IMG/VR virus record: IMGVR_UViG_3300046817_000744
Location: 1 to 43,355 of that record
DNA: 43,355 nucleotides
Source: a virus
Reading direction: 5' to 3' (one strand)
The notes beneath the pieces were generated by a model that was given only the letters and a program-made list of their open reading frames with translations, was not told where the DNA came from and ran no database searches. This document shows, in pieces, positions 5,970-12,546 of this stretch; positions within the stretch are counted from its first letter, which is position 1; every line of letters begins with the position of its first letter. The position numbers and the translations under genes are program-made.

Positions 5970-8302
5970 CCCGCTACCTTCCTCACGCTCCAAAGGATTG
6001 TCTTCGAGTGCTTGTCCTCGTGGCCGGTCACGGCAAACCCGCCCACGTTCCGATCCCGCAATCGCTTCAAGAGCAACGCCAGCCGGATGGCCGTGGGCCG
6101 CTCGTGAGCCTTGAGGCGGAGCGCGGTTTCGACAGCTCCGCGGAGCCGTTCGAATTTCGGGGAATGCCAAGAACTGAGTAGGTCTTTCGCGGCCCGAGGC
6201 GTGTGGGCGTTGGCCTCCCAGTGCACGAGCGCTTCTAGGAATCCCTGCACCAGCTCTTGGTTGCTATCGCCCAGCTCGTTCGCATAGACCAAGCCCTCTC
6301 GGCTTTCTCCAACGTCTCCGAGCCCGTGGAAGGCAACGCAAGCCGCGACGGTATCGCGCCAACCCTCGAAGCTTCCCCAAGGCGCAAGGCCAGCCGGGAC
6401 CGGGCTACCCGCGGCAACCCAAGCGCGCCAAAGGCTCACCAGCGCGGCCGTGAATGTCCGCCGATGCTCCCACACGAACGCGTCAAAGTTAGGCTCCGCC
6501 AGATCGGTGCGAAGCTCCGGCCGTTCCTCTTTTGGTGAGATCCGGATGTGCACGATCCTCCGGTGCATGTCCGGGCCGATGCTGCAATTGTTGGCCGTGA
6601 CGTGGAAGATCGTCCGGTTCTTGACCGTGCGTTTCTCCGTTTGGCCAAGGATACGATCCTCCCATTCATCAGCCGTGAGCATCGCGGTTAGCGTGTCTCC
6701 GCCGAGCTGGATCGATACGTTGTCAAAGCGAATCACGCGGCTTCCGCCGAACACGCTGGCGGAGATTGTCTTGCGCCGCTCTTCCTCGTTTCCGCTGAAC
6801 GGCCCAAAGGGCGCATCGCGGCCCATTGCAGCAACGCAACAGAACCGGGAGAGCTTCCCTTTGCCGGCTCCGGCCGTGGGTGCGTCAAACAGGAAGAGCG
6901 GTGTCGGTCCTTCGAATGCGTGGCGAAGGATTGGCGTGAGCGCAGCGCAGTAGAGCGCTGTTCGGTTCACGGGCCGCGCGAACTGAAAATTCTGGATCGC
7001 GTAGTCAATCACGCGCAAGGCTTGTTCCGGCGTGATCGACAAATCGTAGGCCCCGTCAAGCCGTAGGAAGATACCGCTTGCTTGGTCGTAGCCGCTCGCG
7101 TTCAGCACACGCCCGTCCGGGAGCGGTACCGGGCTCGTGCTGATTCCCCGGAGCACGCGTGCGTGCGGGAAGGCGGGTTGGGCCACTAGCTCCTTCACGA
7201 CGCGCTCCGGAACCGGAAGCGGCCGCCCGGTCGTGGCTCGGAAGGTAATGCGCCGGCCAATCTCCGCCGCTATGTGGATCTCGTGCGCGCTGCGAATGGT
7301 CATCGCTCCGGAGTCCGTGTCGAGTCCTGGAATGGGATCTCCGTACGCAACTTGCACAAGCCGGCCGCTCTGTTGATAAAGCTCCGTCTCGCCTAGCGCC
7401 TGCTCTGCAATCTGTGAGGCCTCGTGGAGTTTCTCCGGTTCGTAGATTATCTGCCGGGTTTCGTCGCGTGTGTTTTCCGGTACCGCGAGCCACTCTTGAA
7501 CCTGCCGGACAGTCGCGGTGCCTACGGCTTTGGCAAGCGTACCCCAGCCGGTTAGTCGCTCGCCTCGGGCGTGAACCTCCAACGAATGCGCTACCATGTT
7601 CGCGCGCTTCGAATCGTCTCCGCACACGGCCGTGATGAAACCGAGCGTCTCTTCCGCTTGCCAACCGGATTGAATCAGCGCGCCAGCAAGGGCAAGGCTC
7701 GTCTCGTGGCGTCCACCTTCCGGCCAATTGCGCACAAGAAGGGTTGCAGCTGCAAGCGCGGAGAAGCGCGCGGTTAGTTCGTCGTAGCTCACGCGTGCGA
7801 TTGGCGGAGCGTTGGGCGTGAATTCGATCAGTTCCGGCGTGGTTGGCTCGCCCGGGAGTAGGCGTTGCTTGGAGTCATACGTCGGCGCACGGTAAGAGCC
7901 CGGGAAAACGGTTTGAAGTCCGGTGAACCGAAACTCCAAAAGCATCTTCTTCTTCGTCTCCTTGAATTGGAGCGAGCGCGCGTGATCGCCAGTGACCCAA
8001 TAGAGATAGTGACTCCGTGGTTTGCTTGCGCGTCCGAACGTGAGCGTTGGCGGGAGAAAGTAAGGCGCGAGGTCGACAGCTTCCTTGCAGTCTAGATCTC
8101 CGTCTCCGAGGTTGCCGCTCGGTTCTCCTAGGAGTACGCCAATGTTCTCGTACTTGTCTTGCAACAAGTTTTCGGTTGCGTGTGTGAGCGTGCGTAGCTC
8201 CCACCCGCGTTCGACCGGACCCTTGCGGCCCCGAGGAATCGGGACAGTTGTCCAGCCGGCTTGCTGGTATAGCCGGACCCATTCCAGGATCTCCGTGTTC
8301 AC
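5966..8302 (-). CDS. PrimPol-helicase (primase-polymerase domain fused to an AAA+ helicase)
   Basis: A 778-aa replication protein; the GTG at 8302 overlaps the upstream stop (GTGA). Residues about 1-180 resemble an archaeo-eukaryotic-type primase-polymerase: the metal-binding D-x-D at 69-71 (GDLDC), S-H at 97-98 and an acidic residue at 123 in LLEFRF before a PGSYR strand. Residues about 465-600 form a P-loop ATPase: Walker A APTAGAGKGK (474-483), Walker B VIRFDNV (523-529), sensor VTANN near 568-572 and an Arg pair at 581-582. Proteins of this layout make primers and unwind DNA at phage and plasmid origins. It is the second gene next to the inverted-repeat region at 8.6-8.95 kb, which fits initiation there. 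Assignment is by motif. Confidence 0.85.
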   Translation of the reverse strand: MNTEILEWVRLYQQAGWTTVPIPRGRKGPVERGWELRTLTHATENLLQDKYENIGVLLGEPSGNLGDGDLDCKEAVDLAPYFLPPTLTFGRASKPRSHYLYWVTGDHARSLQFKETKKKMLLEFRFTGLQTVFPGSYRAPTYDSKQRLLPGEPTTPELIEFTPNAPPIARVSYDELTARFSALAAATLLVRNWPEGGRHETSLALAGALIQSGWQAEETLGFITAVCGDDSKRANMVAHSLEVHARGERLTGWGTLAKAVGTATVRQVQEWLAVPENTRDETRQIIYEPEKLHEASQIAEQALGETELYQQSGRLVQVAYGDPIPGLDTDSGAMTIRSAHEIHIAAEIGRRITFRATTGRPLPVPERVVKELVAQPAFPHARVLRGISTSPVPLPDGRVLNASGYDQASGIFLRLDGAYDLSITPEQALRVIDYAIQNFQFARPVNRTALYCAALTPILRHAFEGPTPLFLFDAPTAGAGKGKLSRFCCVAAMGRDAPFGPFSGNEEERRKTISASVFGGSRVIRFDNVSIQLGGDTLTAMLTADEWEDRILGQTEKRTVKNRTIFHVTANNCSIGPDMHRRIVHIRISPKEERPELRTDLAEPNFDAFVWEHRRTFTAALVSLWRAWVAAGSPVPAGLAPWGSFEGWRDTVAACVAFHGLGDVGESREGLVYANELGDSNQELVQGFLEALVHWEANAHTPRAAKDLLSSWHSPKFERLRGAVETALRLKAHERPTAIRLALLLKRLRDRNVGGFAVTGHEDKHSKTILWSVRKVAG

Positions 8303-8532
8303 GAGGATAGAACCGTGAAGGTTTCGAGGTCTTGCGCCGCGATCTCCCGGTTGACCTTGTGTCCTCGCACGGCCGGCTTGCCGGCCACCTCCCACCGGTC
8401 GATCCAGCGGTAGAGCGTGCGTCGGTCCACGCCCATGATCCGGGCAACCGCAGTCACGTTGCCATCGTGTTTGAACAGCAAAGCGCGCACATACAAGAGC
8501 GTTAGAGAGTCAAGCGTCAGCATTCCGGCCAC
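8299..8532 (-). CDS. Fis-type helix-turn-helix protein
   Basis: A 77-aa protein whose residues 22-46 (HDGNVTAVARIMGVDRRTLYRWID) form a strong Fis/NtrC-type HTH, followed by a basic segment. It is the first leftward gene from the divergent control region and overlaps the PrimPol gene, so it is well placed to bind the iteron-like repeats and control transcription or replication. The GTG at 8532 or the ATG at 8523 could be the start; neither has a clear ribosome binding site. It resembles the HTH protein at 1164-1373 only in type of fold. Confidence 0.75.
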   Translation of the reverse strand: MAGMLTLDSLTLLYVRALLFKHDGNVTAVARIMGVDRRTLYRWIDRWEVAGKPAVRGHKVNREIAAQDLETFTVLSS

Positions 8533-8619
8533 AGTCGCACGGTTGCTGTCCAGTTTGCAAGCGATCAGTGTGCGAAATTTGCCGGGAATCTATGGCCCGT
8601 GTGGCAGAATGGTTGATGT

Positions 8620-8942
8620 ATGGTCATGTATGGCCGCGGGTAGTTGCATATGGTCACGTATGGTTTTCTAGAAACCTTGCGGGTAGTGCGTAGAGTTGCG
8701 GTAGTTTTCCCAGCCCTCCCAGCTCCGTACATGTGTCCCTCCCTCTTTGACACTATATGACGATATATAAATAACTAGGTTAGGAGTTTTTTTGGAGCCG
8801 TTGAGTATATAGTAGGTTTATATAAAACCATACGTGTATGGTCATTTGGAGAGGGACACATGCACGGAGCTGGAAGGGCTGAGAAAGGATGCGCAACTCT
8901 ACGCACTACCCGCAAAGTTTCTAGAAAACCATACGTGACCAT
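8620..8942. repeat. Four iteron-like 14-mers around ATGGTCACGTATGG
   Basis: Copies are ATGGTCATGTATGG at 8620-8633 (plus), ATGGTCACGTATGG at 8650-8663 (plus), CCATACGTGTATGGTCA at 8828-8844 (a composite of both orientations) and CCATACGTGACCAT at 8929-8942 (minus). They flank the AT-rich centre symmetrically, as binding sites for an initiator or repressor would. Confidence 0.7.
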
Positions 8943-8945
8943 ATG
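8647..8945. repeat. Large imperfect inverted repeat, arms of about 98 bp
   Basis: The arm at 8647-8745 is repeated in inverted orientation at 8849-8945. Long identical blocks include CATATGGTCACGTATGG, TTTTCTAGAAAC, TTGCGGGTAGTGCGTAGAG and CCAGCTCCGT. The main differences are in a short stretch near 8692-8705. About 103 AT-rich bases lie between the arms. Confidence 0.88.
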
Positions 8946-8991
8946 TGACACGTGTGGGTCTTGATTTGGGCGTTCAGCTTGATCTAGGCTC

Positions 8992-9477
8992 GTGTGCGTG
9001 GTGTCGGAGAGCGTCCCGGAATTGCGCGTGAGGTACGGAGCACGTGGCCTAGAGGCCTCGGGTGATGGCGTGCACTGGTTTGCCTGGACGCCTCCGCCTC
9101 CGGCCGGGAGCGTGCTCGTGCGCAAGAGCGAGCTATCCGGACTCCTGGAGCAGTCGATCGACGGCCGCACGTGGTCCCTGTTCGTGACCGAAGATGAGCA
9201 CGCCCGGAACATTCGGATCTTGAGCTACTGCCGGGACGCGGCGGAGCGCATCGCCCACGATATGGCCGATGGGAAAATGCCGCTCACGCGCCCAGCCGAG
9301 ATCAAGAGCATGACCGAGACGGCATTGCTCTTGGACGGCAAGACGCGAGCGGGAGAGAAGGCCGGAGGCGGAGCAGGGTCCGGAGAGCTGCGCATTCCAG
9401 ACTTTTCACAATGCACTCCGGACGAACTAGAGATCGTGATCCAGTACGGAGTGATTGAGCAAAAATACTCCCGCTGA
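8992..9477 (+). CDS. Hypothetical protein, first rightward gene
   Basis: A 161-aa protein from a GTG at 8992 (other GTG codons follow closely). The N-terminal 70 residues look beta-rich and include a WTPPPPAG turn. The middle is helical (EDEHARNIRILSYCRDAAERIAHDMADG), followed by RPAEIKSMTETALLLDG, a Gly-rich linker and a final helix. I do not recognise it. The helical segment with a TETALLLDG pattern and the position ahead of the terminase gene would allow a small terminase subunit, but that is a guess. The ribosome binding site is weak. Confidence 0.68.
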   Translation: MCVVSESVPELRVRYGARGLEASGDGVHWFAWTPPPPAGSVLVRKSELSGLLEQSIDGRTWSLFVTEDEHARNIRILSYCRDAAERIAHDMADGKMPLTRPAEIKSMTETALLLDGKTRAGEKAGGGAGSGELRIPDFSQCTPDELEIVIQYGVIEQKYSR

Positions 9478-9560
9478 TTTCTTGGCCCGTTCAGTGCGTG
9501 CGCAGTATTGCCACAACCAGGAGCAACCGAGTAGGTTGCACACTAGGAGACTGCAAACAC

Positions 9561-9869
9561 ATGCACATCATGAGCGATAATAGGATTTGGTTGAACACAA
9601 CCGCGAAGCTCGGCTCGGTTGAGCTTGGATTGGTGGAGGTTGATCTCGATCAACCCGTTCCGGTTGAATTGACGGAGAAGGCTTGTCGGACGCTCGGAAT
9701 CAGTCGAGAGCAATTGATCGAGGCACGCGCGTGCGTTCGGAGGCGCAATGCTTCGGATGCCGATCCCGTTCAAACCCAACCCGAGCCCGCGACCAAACCC
9801 AACCGATTCCAGCGCCGAGCCGGAAGCGTCAAAGCGCGGAAGGCAATGCGCAAAGCCGGGCGGCCATGA
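9561..9869 (+). CDS. Hypothetical protein with basic tail
   Basis: A 102-aa protein. The ATG at 9561 is preceded by AGGAG; a second ATG lies at 9570. The first 60 residues form a small acidic mixed domain (LGSVELGLVEVDLDQPVPVELTE in two segments). The C-terminal third is Arg/Lys-rich (QRRAGSVKARKAMRKAGRP) and may bind nucleic acid. No family is recognised. Its TGA overlaps the next start codon (ATGA). Confidence 0.6.
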   Translation: MHIMSDNRIWLNTTAKLGSVELGLVEVDLDQPVPVELTEKACRTLGISREQLIEARACVRRRNASDADPVQTQPEPATKPNRFQRRAGSVKARKAMRKAGRP

Positions 9870-9982
9870 GCACAACCGCGCAAGCTTTTATCTGGGGAGT
9901 TATCGTTGGCATTCTGGCCTTTGCCACGTACTTGGCAATGGTCGTGGAATTCGGAGACGACGACGAAACCGACGATGACTAG
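9866..9982 (+). CDS. Single-span membrane miniprotein, 38 aa
   Basis: The ATG overlaps the previous stop as ATGA. The protein is MSTTAQ, one strongly hydrophobic segment of about 21 residues (AFIWGVIVGILAFATYLAMVV) and an acidic tail, EFGDDDETDDD. This is a typical small single-pass membrane protein with an acidic end. Such early phage proteins often act on host membrane functions, but no function can be named. The stop overlaps the following gene by 8 bp. Confidence 0.62.
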   Translation: MSTTAQAFIWGVIVGILAFATYLAMVVEFGDDDETDDD

Positions 9983-10205
9983 ATGCCACAAGGGCACGCA
10001 CGTGCGCAGGTGCCGCAAGGCCCGGCCGCTTTGCAGGGAACGCCGGAAAGAATCCGAGAACCGCAAGCCGTGCGAGTGCGCCGCCTATTCCTTCCCGCAT
10101 CGCAACGGCTCCGGGCATTGCGGCCATCCGGAGCGGCGCATGCTGGAAGAACAGGAATGGTACGAAACGCGCGAGGCTCTTGCACGTGAGCGCGGCGCGG
10201 CGTAG
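9975..10205 (+). CDS. Small Cys/His-rich, probably zinc-binding, phage protein
   Basis: A 76-aa protein starting at an ATG inside the end of the membrane miniprotein. It has cysteines at CHKGTHVRRC, at RPLC, and then a CECAAYSFPHRNGSGHC block. The last block (C-x-C-x4-5-FPHR-x-GSG-x-C) is one I associate with small conserved phage proteins of unknown function. A structural zinc site is likely. The C-terminal 25 residues form a charged helix. The role is unknown. Confidence 0.7.
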   Translation: MTRCHKGTHVRRCRKARPLCRERRKESENRKPCECAAYSFPHRNGSGHCGHPERRMLEEQEWYETREALARERGAA

Positions 10206-10214
10206 GAATTGCGC

Positions 10215-10592
10215 ATGCAATTTTTTCAAGAGATCAATAACGGCGCAACTCCCATTCCCCTGGACGCGAGTCCGAACCTCACGCCTCCGAATCCGTCCCG
10301 GATCGTTCGCATTCCCAAAGGCGAAAGGGTGCAGGTTCTTTCGGCTACTCCGGCAGTGCAGGCGCAAGCGCTCAACGGAACCACGTGTACGCTCCGCCTT
10401 TGGGCGCTCGAAGAAAGCACGGGCACTTGGGTTGTGATCAGTGCCGGAGACGTCACAACCACGCCACCAGCCGATACCACGTCCAGTGGATCCGGATTCA
10501 TCGGGATCTGCGCATTGCCGGACGCGCAAGTATTCATGCAAGTGGTCGCGAACACGGGCGTTACCAAGGTTGGTTGGTTCCTCGCGGCTTGA
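10215..10592 (+). CDS. Hypothetical beta-rich protein, possibly virion-associated
   Basis: A 125-aa protein; the ATG at 10215 has AGGA 7 bases upstream. Its composition (many Thr, Val, Pro, Ala and Gly, few charges) and strand pattern (RIVRIPKGERVQVLSA, CTLRLWALEESTGTWVVIS, GFIGICALPDAQVFMQVVA in separate stretches) look like a small beta-sandwich such as a decoration or spike protein. No homologue is recognised. It ends shortly before the block of tandem terminators. Confidence 0.62.
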   Translation: MQFFQEINNGATPIPLDASPNLTPPNPSRIVRIPKGERVQVLSATPAVQAQALNGTTCTLRLWALEESTGTWVVISAGDVTTTPPADTTSSGSGFIGICALPDAQVFMQVVANTGVTKVGWFLAA

Positions 10593-10646
10593 CGAAACCG
10601 AAGCGCGCGCGTAGTGTCTGAGGACTTCGTGCGGAATGGGCCGCGT

Positions 10647-10706
10647 GCGGTGCTCCTGGGCGGCCCGGGTTAGGTAGCGGTGCTCCTGGGCGGCCCGGGT
10701 TAGGTA
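10647..10706 (+). repeat. Perfect 30-bp tandem duplication
   Basis: The 30-mer beginning GCGGTGCTCCTGGGC occurs twice back to back (10647-10676 and 10677-10706). The second copy supplies the 5' arm of the terminator at 10691-10754, so the duplication also duplicated that half of the stem. Confidence 0.93.
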
Positions 10707-10754
10707 AACGGCTCGGGTATGTCGAGCAAAGGGACCTAACCCGGGCCGTTTTTT
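10691..10754 (+). terminator. Intrinsic terminator with 15-bp perfect stem
   Basis: CGGCCCGGGTTAGGT (10691-10705) pairs perfectly with 10734-10748 and is followed by six T. The 28-base loop contains an inner GCTCG/CGAGC hairpin. Because the first repeat copy carries the same 5' arm, an alternative pairing is possible. Confidence 0.9.
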
Positions 10755-10756
10755 AA

Positions 10757-10872
10757 TGGTATGCTCCGGCTTGTGGGCATGTTGCCCACGCAAAGGAGCA
10801 CGGCCATCGACTGAACCGAGTCCAGACCGCCCAAGTTGCCCGGGTCTAGATGGGACCCGGGCAATTTCTTTT
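10757..10872 (+). ncRNA. Candidate small structured RNA cassette, copy 1
   Basis: An extended -10-like TGGTATGCT (10757-10765) precedes a GTGGGC/GCCCAC hairpin (10773-10789). That hairpin is nested inside a possible TGCTCC/GGAGCA helix. A terminator follows: an 11-bp stem (10836-10846 with 10854-10864), a 7-base loop and TTTCTTTT. The layout resembles a stand-alone RNA of about 100 nt, but no -35 element is evident and expression is unproven. Confidence 0.38.
10836..10872 (+). terminator. Intrinsic terminator, cassette copy 1
   Basis: The stem TTGCCCGGGTC (10836-10846) pairs with GACCCGGGCAA (10854-10864), with loop TAGATGG and a T-rich tail at 10865-10872. Confidence 0.88.
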
Positions 10873-10889
10873 CCGGGGCCGTTTTTTAA

Positions 10890-11004
10890 TGGTATGCTCC
10901 GGCTTGTGGGCATGTTGCCCACGCAAAGGAGCACGGCCATCGACTGAACCGATTTCAAACGCCCAAGTTGCCCGGGTCTAGATGGGACCCGGGCAATTTC
11001 TTTT
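10890..11004 (+). ncRNA. Candidate small structured RNA cassette, copy 2
   Basis: This is a second copy of the preceding cassette, offset by 132-133 bp. The TGGTATGCT box (10890-10898), nested hairpin and terminator are unchanged. The copies differ mainly in a short linker around 10951-10959, outside the stems. Conservation of the structured parts with change in the linker is what an RNA function would predict, but a recent duplication explains it equally well. Confidence 0.38.
10968..11004 (+). terminator. Intrinsic terminator, cassette copy 2
   Basis: The same 11-bp stem as in copy 1 (10968-10978 with 10986-10996), followed by TTTCTTTT. It is the last strong terminator before the virion genes, about 40 bp upstream of the next start codon. 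Confidence 0.88.
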
Positions 11005-11043
11005 CCGGGATCTGTGAAGCCCTGCGCGTGCTAGCGTCGAAGC

Positions 11044-12105
11044 GTGACCACAGAAGAGTTGACTTGGCAAACCGATCTAAACCACGCCTTTTCTCCGAGC
11101 AGCGCAGGAGACTTGGCTCAGTTCGACGTCTGGTACCTCAAGTCGCTTTGTCTCGGGACGGGCATCACGCTCCGGGATACGTCGCAGAATCCGATCGGAT
11201 CTCCGTCCGGCGTTTGGACCGTTATCGACTGTAGCGACAGCGTCTCCCACACGGCCTCCGACCTTTGGACTTCGACCTATACGCCTTCGAAGTTGGTTTG
11301 GTGTACCGCGGACAATGCCGGACAAGCGCACTCATGGATCTTGCTGAAATCACCGCACGCCACGCCGGTGTACATGCTGATCCAGTGCTTGGACAACTCC
11401 GGCAACAAGTCCAGCATCCACATTGAGACCAGTTGCACTGCACCAACCGGTGGGAGCATCACGGCCCGGCCCACGTTTACAAATGCGTGGTACCACCACG
11501 GTCCGACGTCGCAAGTACAACACGTCAATAATGCTTCGCAGCCTAGCCATTTTCACGGATGGTTATCGACCACTGGCGATGTGATGTTTCTATATTCCCG
11601 GGACGGTGCGGGCTTTCCAACCAAAGCGCACTTTCTTCGCCAAATGGTAGACACCGAGTCCGGCGAGGCTTCGCCGATGGTCTCGTATTTCGAATTCAAC
11701 GACAGCAACGGAGTCTTTCAACTCAATCAATATTTCAGCGGTTCTGGTGCTGTAAACTCGCTTGGGTGGGGAGGACGATCGTTTGTCACGGCAACCGCGG
11801 CCGTTGTCTATCAAGCGATCCTCCCCTACTACAGCTCAAGCGCCATTCAGGTGGCAACCGCAGTCAACGCCATAACGGGCAAGGCACCGGATTTCCCAGT
11901 GTACCTCTATTGCAGTACGGCCGGACAGAACTGGAAACGCGGACGCATTCCCGACATATCCACGCTGCCTAACGTCATAGGCGCGAATAAGGTTGAGCCG
12001 AGCAGCGGTCCGCCGTTCGGATCGCTATGCGTTGGCAATCCCTCTAGCGGGCAAGGTTATGTTGCGATGCCATGGCCGGGCATGGCGGCCGGTCCGTCGT
12101 GGTGA
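11044..12105 (+). CDS. Probable virion or appendage protein, family not recognised
   Basis: A 353-aa protein from a GTG at 11044. It is rich in Ser, Thr, Gly, Trp and Tyr, with few charged residues and an alternating-strand pattern throughout. There are no membrane segments or enzyme motifs. Two regions have repeated aromatic and His residues (TFTNAWYHHGPTSQ; SHFHGWLSTTGDVMFLYS). This composition is typical of phage structural and receptor-facing proteins. Its place upstream of terminase, right after the terminator block, is unusual for a tail fibre. The ribosome binding site is weak. Confidence 0.68.
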   Translation: MTTEELTWQTDLNHAFSPSSAGDLAQFDVWYLKSLCLGTGITLRDTSQNPIGSPSGVWTVIDCSDSVSHTASDLWTSTYTPSKLVWCTADNAGQAHSWILLKSPHATPVYMLIQCLDNSGNKSSIHIETSCTAPTGGSITARPTFTNAWYHHGPTSQVQHVNNASQPSHFHGWLSTTGDVMFLYSRDGAGFPTKAHFLRQMVDTESGEASPMVSYFEFNDSNGVFQLNQYFSGSGAVNSLGWGGRSFVTATAAVVYQAILPYYSSSAIQVATAVNAITGKAPDFPVYLYCSTAGQNWKRGRIPDISTLPNVIGANKVEPSSGPPFGSLCVGNPSSGQGYVAMPWPGMAAGPSW

Positions 12106-12113
12106 GGTGAACC

Positions 12114-12518
12114 GTGGCAACGTTTGACCGGTTCCAGACACCACCTCCGCCGAACCAATTCCGTGGTCCGTACGTGAGCGTGTCGACATACACGGGCCGA
12201 TTTCAAACGCCCGTGTTTTCCTCGTTCACCTTGCCCACGGTCGGGAGCCAGGTCCCGGCTCCGGGAGCGTCAATCATTCCGGCGCAAGCCGTGACCTTTC
12301 TCGTGTCCGGGATCTTCGCACCGTTTCCGGTCACGCTCATTTATCCGAGCGGTAAGACTGAGGTGGTTTGGGATGGCCAAGCATTCACGGCCGCATTCAC
12401 GACCGGGAGCACGGCCGATGCAGTCGTAGCGGGGAAACAAGCGTTCTCCGTTCGGCGGCTTGGCGGTTGGCAAGAATCGCCCACGTTCCTGATTCCGGTT
12501 GGTGGACGACTCGGATAG
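12114..12518 (+). CDS. Hypothetical protein, probably structural
   Basis: A 134-aa protein from a GTG nine bases after the previous stop. The first 50 residues are Pro/Phe/Thr-rich with little predicted order and a duplicated GRFQTP/DRFQTP motif near residues 5 and 28. The remainder looks like one immunoglobulin-like beta domain (VTFLVSGIFAPFPVTLIYPS; EVVWDGQAFTAAFTTG). No family is recognised. It appears paired with the preceding gene as an accessory virion unit ahead of terminase. Confidence 0.6.
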   Translation: MATFDRFQTPPPPNQFRGPYVSVSTYTGRFQTPVFSSFTLPTVGSQVPAPGASIIPAQAVTFLVSGIFAPFPVTLIYPSGKTEVVWDGQAFTAAFTTGSTADAVVAGKQAFSVRRLGGWQESPTFLIPVGGRLG

Positions 12519-12546
12519 AACGCCGCGCAAGGGAAGGCGCGCGCAA

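Larger units (their letters stand above)
8533..8991. promoter_or_regulatory. Divergent control region and candidate replication origin
   Basis: A 459-bp gene-free region between the two transcriptional arms, more AT-rich than the rest of the genome in its centre (8746-8848). It holds a large imperfect inverted repeat and four copies of an iteron-like 14-mer, listed separately. A TTGACA at 8747-8752 faces rightwards and the centre has many TATA runs. I found no complete consensus promoter with 17-bp spacing, so initiation may need an activator. The nearest genes are an HTH protein and the PrimPol-helicase. Confidence 0.6.
10593..11043 (+). other. Non-coding block of tandem repeats, hairpins and three terminators
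   Basis: No credible gene lies in these 451 bases. In order they contain a perfect 30-bp tandem duplication (10647-10706), an intrinsic terminator (10691-10754), and two tandem copies of a cassette of about 132 bp. Each cassette holds a short hairpin and its own terminator. The one long frame (10756-10947) crosses both cassettes and is rejected. The block separates the early-like genes from the virion genes and probably stops or attenuates rightward transcription. Confidence 0.8.

Noticed and set aside
5118-6107. 329-codon plus-strand frame
   Set aside because: It is antisense to the DUF932 and PrimPol genes and covers the promoter at 5682-5710.
8747-8775. Rightward sigma70 promoter starting at TTGACA 8747
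   Set aside because: TATAAA lies only about 13 bases away and no good -10 is found at 16-18 bases; kept only as part of the control region.
10756-10947. 63-codon frame across the terminator cassettes
   Set aside because: It passes through terminator stems and both repeat copies, has no ribosome binding site and no protein-like composition.
9900-10958. 352-codon frame on the minus strand
   Set aside because: It runs through the non-coding repeats (giving repeated peptides) and opposite better supported small genes.
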